A DNA stretch of 64,000 nt from Drosophila persimilis (lineage: Eukaryota; Arthropoda; Insecta; Diptera; Drosophilidae). How positions within the stretch are numbered: position 1 is the stretch's first letter; each line of letters starts with the position of its first letter. The translations under genes were made by a program, and so were the position numbers. Below the pieces are notes generated by a model. The model did no database searches and was not told the origin of the DNA. It saw nothing but the letters and a program-made list of their open reading frames with translations. The DNA lies in assembly GCF_003286085.1 (NCBI RefSeq), contig NW_020825288.1, positions 10,664,001 to 10,728,000 on the forward strand. Direction: 5' to 3'. Shown here one piece after another: positions 12,166 to 22,948 of the stretch.

Positions 12166-12460
12166 AAAAACCCGCAGAAAAACAGCAAGCAAAACAACAA
12201 AAAACTATAGAATTTCGTTTCGTTTCTTAGCGAAACTTTAACCACAAAAAAAAATCAAGAAATATCAACCATAATTATCCCTCACGAAAACAAAGAAGAA
12301 AAAGAAAGATATATAAATTAAAAACAAAAAATAAATCATACGAAATATTTTCGTATTTGGTGGTTGTTGGGCCCTGATCGTGTTTTTTGTAACCCATCAA
12401 CCACACACAATTTAGATCAATTATCGTAGCAATTTTCCGTATTTATAACCACATATCGAG

Positions 12461-12591
12461 ATGCCACTGTAGCCAATGAAACACCGCCGGAGCTGTTGGC
12501 CCAAAGCCAGGCCAGGCCGCCGCTCTGCCCTGATCGGTCGTCACTCGTACCCAAAAAAAATCAATTGTCAAGTGGCACCGCGCCTCCACAG
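12461..12591 (+). CDS. how: Candidate alternative coding exon of how (GC-rich island)
   Basis: This GC-rich island sits in very AT-rich surroundings. Joined to the exon ending at 9071, it gives an open frame DATVANETPPELLAQSQARP... ending SSGTAPPQ at a donor-like CAG|GTTAGT (12592). Phase is right for either of two acceptors (ATATCGAG before 12461 or CACTGTAG before 12473). Composition is typical of a How low-complexity tail. If the donor is used, a further 3' exon must lie downstream; if not, the frame stops near 12670. The acceptors lack a strong pyrimidine tract, which lowers confidence. Confidence 0.4.
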
Positions 12592-13220
12592 GTTAGTTGT
12601 GTTTTCCACTCATTTTTATATTTTCTTTACCATATCAAACTGTTACTTTCTCTACGTGTTGTCCTTTCTTGACGCGTCGAAGCAAAGTGCAAGGCGGTTC
12701 TGTTTCCACTTGCATTTTATTTCGTACATTTTGCGAGTTCTGACAAAAGAGTACAGACACACATGATGCTGCTGAAACGAAAAGTTGTTTATTTTTCTTA
12801 GATATGAATATTTATACACACACACACACACACACACGCAATCTTTTTATATTGTATTTTTTTTCCTTTGTTTCCACGTTGACTTGTGCCTTTGATGTTT
12901 TACAAAAAATCTAAAGAAAAAACCGAAAACAAAAAAAAAAAACAAATTCAAAAGAGAGAAAAGTTGTATGCAAAATCTGTAGATTGTAGTAGACTTTTCC
13001 CTTGTATTACTCTCGGATAAGCCATATACCATATATATACTCTTTATATATACTATATATAGAACCCTCTTTAATGAGATATGAATTTTACATGTGTATC
13101 CTAGGCCATAAGTCCCCCCCCTGTTTAGTCCGTAACGAAGAATATCTACGATTATTTTGTATTATGCGTTCGAATGTAAACGATGTTGCAATCGAACCGA
13201 AAAACCGAAAAGTGTACCAC

Positions 13221-13226
13221 AATAAA
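13221..13226 (+). terminator. Poly(A) signal candidate for how
   Basis: AATAAA lies about 1.06 kb after the long-isoform stop, one of several in this region (also 12330-12335 and 17199-17204). It is placed by motif only. Confidence 0.3.
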
Positions 13227-13725
13227 GATCAATGATTTTTGTTGCAATGCAAAACAAACAGTTAAAAAAGGAAAATCTAAAAAAAAAAGCGAACACAACA
13301 AAAACAAAACAAAATCCATACCAAGTCTTATGATTCTTTACTTCGACTTCTTTCAGAAATTCTCCTCGGAGAACAGAGAACTCCTCTCGCTCTCTCGAAA
13401 AACTTTCAACCAAAAATCTAACGCTTTCTGAAAACTAAACCCCCCACAGTCAAAATTAAAAAGTATTTATCTCGTAATCAGTAATCAGTCACACATAACT
13501 CATTGATCAGAATTAATAATAATAAAAGAACACTTCACTTTGTTTGTTTGCAACTCTAGTAACTAAGAAAACTAAACGATAGATGCGAAACACCACACCA
13601 CACCACACCACACATATACCTCCTATACATAAAACCCCCTCACATACACACACTCGTCCCCTGGGACGCCTAACTCTATGCTTACCACGATCCACCATCC
13701 AGAACCACCCAGTCTGATCCGCATC

Positions 13726-13765
13726 CCCAGCCAGTCCCAGCCAGTCCCAGCCAGTCCCAGCCAGC
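13726..13765 (+). repeat. Tandem 10-bp repeat (CCCAGCCAGT)
   Basis: Four 10-bp units in a row, the last one ending CCAGC. It is a GC-rich insert in AT-rich 3' flanking DNA. Confidence 0.9.
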
Positions 13766-14824
13766 CCCACCAGCTACTACCAACCAACATTACCAATGCC
13801 ATGGCATATGCATCTACTATATAAATCTTAATATAAAGACACACATATGTATCTCCGACATCCGATATGTGCATCTATTGTGTACGTGTACTTAACAGAC
13901 TTACTCTCTAAGCTTATGGGTTTTGGTATCACAGTAATCTCTATATACATATTTGCGATTAATTGTTCTCTTAGCTTAGTTATTTAATGATATATAACTG
14001 ATAAAATTGCATTTGCATTTGCTTACACAACAAATGATAATCTCTGTACAAATACAAATACAAATAGAAACCGAAGAAAGAAAATAGTTTGTAACACACA
14101 AACACACACACACACACAGAGAGAAACAGTCCCAAGTATAGTGAGTTTTAAAAATACTTTATCGATAATTTTCGATCAACCACAACCACAATCGATAATA
14201 TATCGATTCAACGATTACTCAAAGGTTTAACCCTTTAACAGTCGAAAACCTGTTTCTGTGCATCAATTTTAGTCTGATATTCAATCAATGCATCATTTCG
14301 ATTGCTTGCCATATGCTGGCCTTTTTCGATGAGCTTTCTACAGCTTTCCATTAATCGAATTGGCAATATATTATACTCTATCCACACACAAATGATACTA
14401 AAAGCAATGCCACACCAAAACAATTGTATAATTGAGAAACAAAACCAACAAGAATAACAAATCTGCACCAAAGAACTCAAACCGGACTCTGCGAAAGCCC
14501 CTGCTCAAGAGAGGATCAAATTATATATTAAAAACCTTTATTTTTTTATTTTTTAAATGTAAAAAACCAACAAAATGTAAATAACGCTTTCGTTTCTATC
14601 ATAATAATTGAAATACTTTCTGGCATTTGTAAAAATTAAAATAATGAGAGCTAATGCACCTGCAATTTTATATACATACATACATATAATATATATATTT
14701 TAATATTTACTTCCCCTAATAACTTATGTGATGAAAACTATATAGCGTATTAAACAAAAACAAAAACCAAGGTCTAGCCACAAAAATAAAAAAAATATGT
14801 GATGTAATACTATTGCTAATTTTA

Positions 14825-14846
14825 ACTAACCAAAGGCCAAGTTAAC
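14825..14846 (+). promoter_or_regulatory. Bipartite Quaking/How response element
   Basis: ACTAAC (14825-14830) is followed after 12 bases by TAAC (14843-14846). This fits the published bipartite STAR/Quaking response element, an ACUAAY core plus a UAAY half-site within about 20 nt. It lies about 2.7 kb past the how stop codon, within a plausible 3' UTR, so self-regulation is possible. It also may not be transcribed in the mature mRNA. Confidence 0.45.
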
Positions 14847-15539
14847 CAAAAAACAAAAGAAAACTAGCTCGAAGAAACTCAGTAATAATTTCAAAACAGA
14901 ATCTTTCATGTTCTTGTAAATTCGAGTCTGAGAACGAACTTCAATAACCATCAAATGTTGCATCAAATAACGTTTCAACAAACCAAAAACACGAATATTT
15001 TTGCACTATCAACAACTTTTCTATATATACTCGTATGATTTTAATACAATCTTCTAATGATGTATGTGTTTGTCTTTACTATATCCAAGAAAATGTATAC
15101 CGCATCGAATATATCCTAATTGAAGGATGCGGTTGATCATGATCGAGCAAAAAGTTACTAAACGTTTGTACGCCATTGCAAAAAATAAAAAGAACCACTC
15201 TAAATACTACATATACTCGTATACTCGTACAATATCCATATGCATGTGTTTGTGTCCCCTCACTGATCATGTAATATGCCAAATACAATCCAATATTTCG
15301 GTTAATGCGCTGCAGCTGTCATTTGGTAACTTTTTGAGCCTCATAACTCGCATAACAAAGGACCTAGAGAGATTAAAAGTAACTGCTAACCATGAAATAT
15401 TAATCAATACTCAATTTCCACGTCTACGAATCTTTTTCTCTCTCTTTACATGCTAACTAAACCAAAAACCACACTCCACACACATTCGAACCAAACAAAC
15501 ATAAACAATAAAAAAATAATACAACAAAATACCACATAA

Positions 15540-15830
15540 CCAACAAAAAACGTTTTAAAATACCAAATAAAAAAACAAAAAAAATGAAAACACAAAAAAA
15601 TAATTTAAAAACAAATAACTTTTTTAATTTAAAAAAAAAAAAAAACAATTTACAAACCAAAAAATCCCTTTAAAACATTTTTAAAATTAAAAAAAAAAAA
15701 AACATTTTTTAAAAATTAAAAAAAAAAAATAAATATCTAAATTTAAATACTTGTTTGTTAAAAAAAAAAAAACATTTTTATAATTAAAAAAAAAAAAACA
15801 AATTAACAAAAAAAAACAAAATATTTCACA
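15540..15830 (+). repeat. A-rich, T-tract-interrupted low-complexity block
   Basis: This block of runs of 8-15 A is broken by CATTTTT and AATTAAA pieces. It has almost no G on the + strand. No gene lies in it. Confidence 0.85.
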
Positions 15831-15911
15831 AAAACACATAAACACTCCCAACAAACCATTCAATAAATCCACTTACAAACCCAAATAACAAAAACAACCA
15901 CTCCCACAACG

Positions 15912-15960
15912 ACGAACCACGAACCACGAACCATGAATCATGAACCATGAACCACGAACC
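15912..15960 (+). repeat. Tandem 7-bp repeat (ACGAACC / ATGAACC)
   Basis: Seven consecutive 7-bp units: three ACGAACC, then ATGAATC, ATGAACC, ATGAACC and ACGAACC. It has no spacers, so it is not CRISPR-like. Confidence 0.9.
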
Positions 15961-16344
15961 ACCGACTGCCTTAGATGAGCACAGAAGCAGAGCCACGCCA
16001 TCGGAAAAAAGCCAAAGCCAAAGCAACAGCAAAGCCAATCGGAATGCAGCAGCAGCAGAGCAAGATGTGTGTGTGTGGCATATGTTTGGGCCAGGCTAAC
16101 ACTCCAGCAACTAAACAGAAAATACACATGGCACTAAAATTTGCATCCTGAAGCTCTGGCGCCGCCTGTTTCGCTCACTACTCGGCAATCTCTTCACTCA
16201 CTTTGCAACAACAAAATAGCAGCATAAGCAGCAGTAGAAACAAAAACAGTATATATTGAATCTTGTGGCCATTAAACTGTTAGCAACAACAAACAAAATC
16301 GATAAGAAATTCAAACATAGATGTTAGTATAGTATATATAACCT

Positions 16345-16385
16345 ACAAAACAAAACAAAACAAAACAAAACAAAACAAAACAAAA
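16345..16385 (+). repeat. Tandem 5-bp repeat (AAAAC)
   Basis: About eight perfect AAAAC units in AT-rich DNA downstream of how. Confidence 0.9.
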
Positions 16386-18300
16386 AGGAGAAAACAAAAT
16401 GTTAGCTTTTAGTGAAACAAGAAAAGTTCAACGAACAAAAACATACTTAAATCATATATAAATATACAAATTTGTATATAGGGAAGTAGTAGCCCCGCTT
16501 CCCCCCTCGGAATCCTCAACAAGAAGAGCAGGAAAAAGCAACATCATCATGTTAACGGAATCTCATCCAAGAAACTGTTTTAATTTTTTTAAACCAATTT
16601 TTACAAAACAAAAACTCATTTGCAAGGTAAGGCAAAGAAGAATCTTTCATAAGCTAATCGAAATTAGTTGTTGTTTTTTTGAAAAACCCCCCGCATCCAC
16701 CATATTATTGATTGTGTATCATTGCAAGATTTGCGGCAAGGAATCTGTACGTAAGTACTCATCCCGTTGGGTGCAGGTTTCTTGCCACAGCTATCTCTAG
16801 TTCTGTAAGCCTAAGTTAAACAGAAATATTGATATATATATATTTTTGTTGTTGTTAAACTGACGCAAATTCTTGTTGATGAAGTATTTTTGATTATGAT
16901 TATGTTATATTATATATATATATATATCTACAAACACCATACATATCTGGGCAGCCTCGGTCCCCCTCCCATTGATCGTGTGCGAGGGAGTGGGGGAATC
17001 AGCGGAGCAGCCGAGAAAAGCGAGCGAAACATTAATTTGCATAATACCACATTAATCACGTCTAACAGCCATATTTAGTTAATGAAAATAACCATATTAC
17101 GATAATTATGGTACGAGTAATAATATCAATATAATGTACAATTAAAAGCTACACTTAAATTATTTTAAATAATCTAAAGCTAATGTATTATATGCAGAAA
17201 TAAAACACAACACAACAAGAGAAAAAACGAGAAGAGCAAACAAATACTTTTGCCCAAGAAGAAGGCACCACACAAAAAGAATTCTTTGATTTAAAATAAA
17301 CATCCAGCGGCCAAAACGAGGTCTCCAGGCATTGTTGAAGTAAACAAATCTCTTAAACTAAATGTAGAGCAGTTTTTTTTTATACATACATACATACATA
17401 TCTTAACGGATAGACGACAGATTAGCAGCGACGAAAATAAAGCGAATTAATTGCATTTAAATTATGGTACAAAGCATACAAAGCGGACCAAGCGAAACTT
17501 GGTGCAGAGTTATATTTTAAATTGAAGAATTTTTATTTGTTTTTTTTTGTTTTTTGGAGAGGAAATTATATCTCAATCTGTGCCTTAAATGACGTTCAAG
17601 AATTGGCATCAATCACACACAAATTTTGAAATTATTCTGCAAATTGTGAGATCTTATACTCAACATCGATGAAAAATATAAATATAGTATAATAATAATA
17701 ATGATAATACCTAATTATAGATAATAACGGCAATCGTGCAATTGTAGCAATTTCAAAATTCTCTTTGGCCTTGCTAATTGATTAACATTTTGAAAACATA
17801 CAATATACCTTTAGTTGAGTAAGCACTCTCATTAACAGAATGTTGTGTCTCTTAATACCCAAAATCGGAATAACAACCAGAATAAAAATGTTCATCCAGC
17901 AGCAGCAGCCCCAAGAGATCTGAGGTGCATGCGCTTGATTAAGAAATCATCGATTAATTGTTAGATAATCCATTCACATATGATCAGAGCTTGTCAATGA
18001 ATACACCAGATACATACATACTATATACACATAATACGCACACATGTAACAAATCAAATGAATAGAAATCTATACATACAATACATACATTTATGTACGA
18101 TTATGTTTAACTTTTTGCATAAATAAATGTTTATAAAAAATCCAAGTACCACCAAATGGTTGTTTTTTTTGAGGCATGCATATGAAAATGCATTCTGTGT
18201 TGCATAACCGAATCAATCCATCAATCAAGCGTACACGGATTAACGAAGCTGCAAAATGGCACAAAATAAATAGATTAAATTCCTGCAACCAGCTGTAAAA

Positions 18301-20006
18301 TCCGCAAACAAACACTTACAGGACTGCCACTGGCACACCGGATGTCTCCCTGTTGCATATCGACATTGACAGTTCTTTTGGCAGTTGGACGTACGTACTC
18401 GTACATGGATTTTTTCTGTCGCATTCGCGTGACCTGCAGAATGAAATACCCAAAAAATACCCAAACCACAGGGAAGCAAGCCCGCTAGTCCGCTAGGAAC
18501 AATTTAACTTTAAAACATTTTGGTGAAAATGGGGCTGGCTTGTTAACAGAAGAGCGAACGATGGTACGTTCTCTTTGGGTTTCTTTGAAAACCTTCTGAA
18601 TCATTAGGTACACATATTAGGAGTACATACATGTACATCATATGTACATGAAAAGAACAGTACAGAATTGAATTTCAACCGCCTTTTCTTATAAAGATAT
18701 TGTCGACTTGTTGTTCTGAAGAGTTGGGTTCCGCGGAAAAGTGCATCTTACAGTATATATCTCCATATCTCTCGCTATGCAGATGGTAGAAAAATATTGC
18801 ACAGCCGAATGAAAGAAGCGATTTCCAGTGAAAGCAGAAAAGGAAAATGCCCTGTTCCCTCCAATTTGATTCTGTTTTTTGTACGCTCCTTCATACTCTT
18901 ACTGCAAGTCAGTGGCAAAGCTTGCAGTCTCCATAGAAAAGGTCTTCTAGCCGATGAACTCTATATTTCATAGGGCGAAGTGTTTTGCTTCGGTAATTTT
19001 GTATGCCCCAGCTGCTTCTGGGAGAATGGGTCTGTCCCTGGATGCTGTCCCTGATTTGCGCTGGATACGTTCGAAAGGAAGCTGGTGGCAGGAGGTCCGC
19101 TTTAATTTTAAGTTCAGTTGCAGCCAGTCTTAGGTTTTCATTTCCAGCGATGGCTGGAAACCTCAAAAAGCTTTGAGGTTGAATGCCATTAAACCTGTCA
19201 TCGATTGGAGAGGATTGGACAGACAGGGTGGAGCCGCTGACCGCTAGTTCAGCAAAGAGTTCGTTAATATAGTTAGCCAACAGTTCAAAGGTTACCAAAG
19301 AGCCGTGTGCGGTTTTTTCAGTTTTCTGTTTCTCGAAGACGGGAATGTGGAACATTCTCGCTTGTGGCTGCTGAAAAAGCAGAACAGGAAACCACCCATA
19401 TAGAAATCCGGTCACAAAAGACAAAAATTTGAGCTATTTTCGGACCATGAATTCGAGTAATTTCTGTTAAACATTTAAGAGAAATATTTTTTGAATTTCT
19501 CTATACTTTTGCTGAAAAATCTTAGGGAGATTCCTTTTTTAGTACAGTTTTGTCTCTATTTTATTTGGTATTTTCTTATTTTCTTGTCTCCACTGAACTG
19601 CTGTTCGGAAGCACCTGGAAGCATATTTTACTTTGAGCTATCAATTAAGGCCGGAATGCCTTGGGAGACCCACATTCCCAGCAAAGCCGCAGAAAAGAAA
19701 AACGAAAATCAGGCGTACTTTTTCAGAAGAATACTTTTTATTCGAAATATACATTTAACGTAGCTTAACAGACTAGAGGAAAAACCAGTGTCGCTTTCCG
19801 ACCCCGTGACCCACCCAATTATATTCAAAGGAAAATAAAAAACACACAGAGCAAGAGAGAGAGAAAATGAGAGAAATGCTTGGCATTTTTCATTTGGACA
19901 ATCCAAGGTAAAAAAAAAAAAAAAACAAACAAACCTATGACCACCTATGGACCCCACAGCACACGGAACACGGAACGCGGCGTTCGTTCATCCATTTAGC
20001 ATCAAT
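18301..20006. other. Intergenic region between how and the - strand cysteine-rich gene
   Basis: A - strand frame is open over 18909-19424, but it has no ATG until 19355, no clear poly(A) signal and no recognisable domain, so I do not call it a gene. The 3' UTR and poly(A) signal of the next gene occupy the right end (from about 19737). Confidence 0.5.
19737..19742 (-). terminator. Poly(A) signal of the - strand cysteine-rich gene
   Basis: TTTATT on the + strand reads AATAAA on the - strand. It lies about 265 nt after the stop codon at 20007-20009, a reasonable 3' UTR length for a fly gene. Confidence 0.5.
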
Positions 20007-21823
20007 TTATGGCAGGAGTCGCACCACAAACAGAACCAGGAGCAGGCTCAGCTGTGCACCCAGCCAGTGGCGGGCCAGCCGTGAGGCTTTTCCGCAGATG
20101 TTCTCGAGAACGGCGCAGTTCCTGAAGTGCTTCTCGTCGGACAGCATTTTGGCCGTTTCCCGGGCAAACTCCGCTGAATTCTGGTAGCACTTGTATCTCG
20201 CGCTGTTGTAGATGCAGTTCTCGTAGGCATAGCGGGCACTGGAAGAGTCAGAGGGCCACACACACATCGAATGCGATTTCCCCGCCTGCCAAATGGCATT
20301 ATCCAATGCCCGCACTTACCAACAGAATTCGATGAATTTGTCGCTCGTGTTGCGCGTCGCATCGTGCACCTCATCACTGAGGATGCCCTCGAACTCGGAT
20401 GTGCAGCTGACCCAGTCCAGTTGGATGTAGGCGAAGCAGTCCTTGTGCCTCAGGTAATCTGCAAAGCCGACCAACGTACAGTAGAGTGGGGCTGGTGGGG
20501 CAGTGGGTGGGGGGGTCCACCATCAAATGAATAAATAAAGTCCTGTCAAGTCGAGGGGTCCTTCGTGTGAGCTTTGGCCATGGACTTAGCAGGGATAATC
20601 CCGATGTGTGTTGATTGTGTGCTTGACTGTGTCTCAGTGTTGGCCATGCCCTGTGCTTGTATCTCAGTGTAAGGTCGGTGTAAGGTGTATCTCAGCCGGA
20701 GCCCTGCGTGCCTTGGGCTTGTGTGTAGTGTGGCTGGTGTTTCTCTGGCTCTGTTTGTGCTTCACAAATTGATTTAATTCCTGGATGATGGATAACCGCA
20801 CGACGCTTACCTCGCTGAAAATCCGTATCGCCGCAGAATTTATAGAAAAATCTACGGGCCCCTTCCACGTTGATCTTAAAGGTGTCCAGCTTTCGGTCGT
20901 TGAGGCAGCGCTTCGAGTAGGCATCAAAGCATCGCATTCCCCGGTTGAAAATGCTGCAAAACATAGTCCCATTAAGATGCGAATATTTGAATAGGCTCGG
21001 GTTGTTTGAGTGCCCAAAATACTGTTGCCATGTACTCCGCCGTGCAAATATAAGTCCCAAAGTGATTGCCTCGATGACAATCCGAAGAAGCCAATAGCCT
21101 GTCCCTGGGTACTTTATTGCTACCTGACTGAATTGTGTTATGGTTCAGCAATTCCAAATACTTTTGCAAATCCCATTTAACCAAATTTGCACAGTAAATC
21201 CAAGGAGTTTAATGGAAAAAAGGGAGAAGAATTCTAAGAATTTTATTCTCATGGGGATTTAAGAATTGCTTCAGCAAAAAAAGACCGCACTTCTTTCCTT
21301 TAAGCATGCACAGACTCTAAGTTTCTCATTGAGTAGTATTTCTTGTTAAACATACAAACTTTTGCCAAAGTCAAAAATTCATCCCTCAAAGTCGGTGGGG
21401 CGCAAAGTTTTCCTTAAGAAATTTACAAGCATTTGTTTCAAGAACAGCTTCTGTCCTCACATATTTACGAGCATACATATAAGTCCACTCAAATTGCATA
21501 GCATCATTAATAATTTACAGAGGACCTTCTTGGGAGCTGGTGTCCAATGTCCAATTTGCAATGCCCAAAATCCGATATCCGCGGCTGTTCGCTTACTTGC
21601 ACTTTGTCGTGATGTCGCTCTTGCTGATGATGATTTTGGTGTTCTGCAGGAACTCCATTAGATGCGGCGGCAAATCCTTGAAGCAATCATCGACCATTCG
21701 CTGCGTGCTGCCGCAGTCCTGCCTCAGGGTGGTCTCATTTTGGCCAAGTCCGGGAACCGCAGACCCCATGAGGACGATAGAAAGCCCCAGCACTATGGAC
21801 AAGCAAGAGTTCTTTACGCACAT
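20007..21823 (-). CDS. Secreted cysteine-rich protein with probable GPI-anchor signal, 246 aa, four exons
   Basis: Exons on the - strand are 21597-21823, 20811-20953, 20320-20458 and 20007-20238. All introns are GT-AG and phases fit (2, 1, 2), giving 246 residues. The start is chosen at MCVKNSC because a signal peptide follows at once (residues 1-27, hydrophobic SIVLGLSIVLMG). The mature part has 14 cysteines (37, 47, 75, 84, 92, 116, 131, 142, 169, 170, 178, 187, 211, 218) and glycosylation sequons at N29 and N160. The cysteine spacing repeats, suggesting two tandem copies of one module. The end (about 231-246, LSLLLVLFVVRLLP) is hydrophobic and reaches the terminus after small residues, as in GPI-anchor signals. 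I do not recognise the family. T20D4.11-like (DUF19) or the insect 27-kDa hemolymph glycoprotein family are possibilities I could not test. It is probably a surface or extracellular protein. Confidence 0.85.
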
Positions 21824-21924
21824 TCTGTGGGACACTTGTTGCCTGGTTTCGGTAAAGAAATAAAGAAGGATTGATGGGGGTCTCTGGACTCCCGGGCAAG
21901 TCAACCGAACGAATTCTAACAGCG

Positions 21925-21960
21925 AACTGTGCCGACCAGGCGCGAGCAGCATCTTTAAAA
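21925..21960 (-). promoter_or_regulatory. Core promoter candidate of the - strand cysteine-rich gene
   Basis: On the - strand, TTTTAAAG (21953-21960) lies about 30 nt before ACAGTT (21925-21930). This is a TATA-like box with an initiator-like site at the right distance. It would give a 5' UTR of about 100 nt before the ATG at 21823. Confidence 0.4.
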
Positions 21961-22009
21961 GGACTTCTCGAACCTGATTAAACCTGATGTTAACTGAATG
22001 TTATGCGCA

Positions 22010-22019
22010 GCGCATGCGC
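22010..22019. promoter_or_regulatory. NRF-1/Ewg-type palindrome GCGCATGCGC
   Basis: This perfect 10-bp palindrome equals the core of the vertebrate NRF-1 site, which fly Erect wing also binds. It sits about 85 bp upstream of the putative TSS of the - strand gene and about 930 bp upstream of the HtrA2 ATG. NRF-1 controls many nuclear genes for mitochondrial proteins, so a role for HtrA2 is possible. Confidence 0.45.
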
Positions 22020-22764
22020 CTCGACAGATCCACAGCCAGCACGTGTTTCCTCTTTTGTTTACATTACAAAGGCAGGCGACATCGTCTTCAATGCCAGACA
22101 GACCGGCAGCCGGACACGGAACGGCACTTAGGCATGGAATTTACATAAATTAGATCCCCCTCTTTCTCAGTCTGTCAGTGACTCTGCGACACCCAGGAGC
22201 TACGGGTATATGTATGTACTTGTCACCCAATTTGCCATCGTTTCAAGTCAAATTCAAGAGATTGATTGCCTTCCTGGTTAGGCCAGGCTTACCAAGCCGC
22301 ACTGGTTTCGTGTTAATTAACTCACCTTTATTGTCAGTCCTCGTGTGATTTTTGTGACCCTGGTGCCCAGTGTGTAATCAAATGACTCGCGTTGTTTCTG
22401 TGCTGGCAATTTGAATGCACATTCCAAAGCCATCAAACCAGAACAGAACAGAAGGGAACCGAATTGTCCAGAGGGCGAATTCTTGATTATTTTCTTTGTG
22501 GGTTTGATAAGCCAACATCTGGAAAAGTATCAGTAAATAGATGGAAATGAAAAGCAAATTCGCGTTCATTCAGCTGTGGAAACTATACCACTTTTTTCTT
22601 TTATTTTCCCCCGATTATGCAACAGGCATCAGTTACCACCGAATTCCCGTTGTCTTGTGAAAATGGTTCTCTTGGCTTAATTCGGAAAGTTACCGTTTAT
22701 TATTTAAATTTTCCGTGCGATTTGAATTTGAATGTAACTGAAACCGCAGCTATGCCGATAAATA

Positions 22765-22814
22765 TATCGATAGTGGTACTGGTCAAGCTGATGGCGATAG
22801 TCCCAACCATCGAT
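22765..22814 (+). promoter_or_regulatory. Pair of DRE elements in the HtrA2 promoter
   Basis: TATCGATA at 22765-22772 is the exact DREF-binding core. A second ATCGAT follows at 22809-22814 (CATCGATATA). They lie 135-185 bp before the HtrA2 ATG. DRE-type promoters are typical of housekeeping fly genes without TATA boxes. Confidence 0.6.
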
Positions 22815-22880
22815 ATAATTTCAACGCCTGAGAGGTTGTTGGTGACGAAGCAGGCAGCTTGTGTCATTCACAATCAAAAA

Positions 22881-22886
22881 CAGCTG
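22881..22886 (+). promoter_or_regulatory. E-box CAGCTG near the HtrA2 start site
   Basis: AAACAGCTGA resembles the E-box core-promoter motif of fly housekeeping genes. A GACAGTT just downstream could be the initiator, which would give a 5' UTR of about 60 nt. Confidence 0.35.
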
Positions 22887-22948
22887 ACGCTGACAGTTGA
22901 ATTGAATAACAAACAAATATTTCACAGATAGAAACAGAACGGAAATAA

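Larger units (their letters stand above)
12166..18300 (+). other. how: how 3' UTR and downstream AT-rich DNA
   Basis: After the TAA the sequence is AT-rich, with AATAAA hexamers at 12330, 13221 and 17199 and further ones near 17290, 17435 and 18120. I cannot tell which are used. It contains an alternative-exon candidate (12461-12591), a bipartite ACUAAC...UAAC element (14825-14846), ATCGAT clusters (about 14160-14210), an A-rich tract (15540-15830), and tandem repeats of 10, 7 and 5 bp. No independent gene is recognised. Confidence 0.55.

Noticed and set aside
15912-15960. Possible CRISPR-like array
   Set aside because: Units are 7 bp with no spacers; CRISPR arrays are not expected in an insect nuclear genome.
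16715-16755. HCKICGK-like zinc-finger fragment followed by a GTAAGT donor
   Set aside because: Only about a dozen codons resemble a C2H2 half-finger; there is no second half, acceptor or conserved neighbour. Probably chance in the how 3' flank.
18909-19424. 171-codon - strand open frame between how and the cysteine-rich gene
   Set aside because: It starts with TTG, has its first ATG only at 19355, no nearby AATAAA on the - strand and no recognisable domain. Frames this long are expected by chance in a window of this size.
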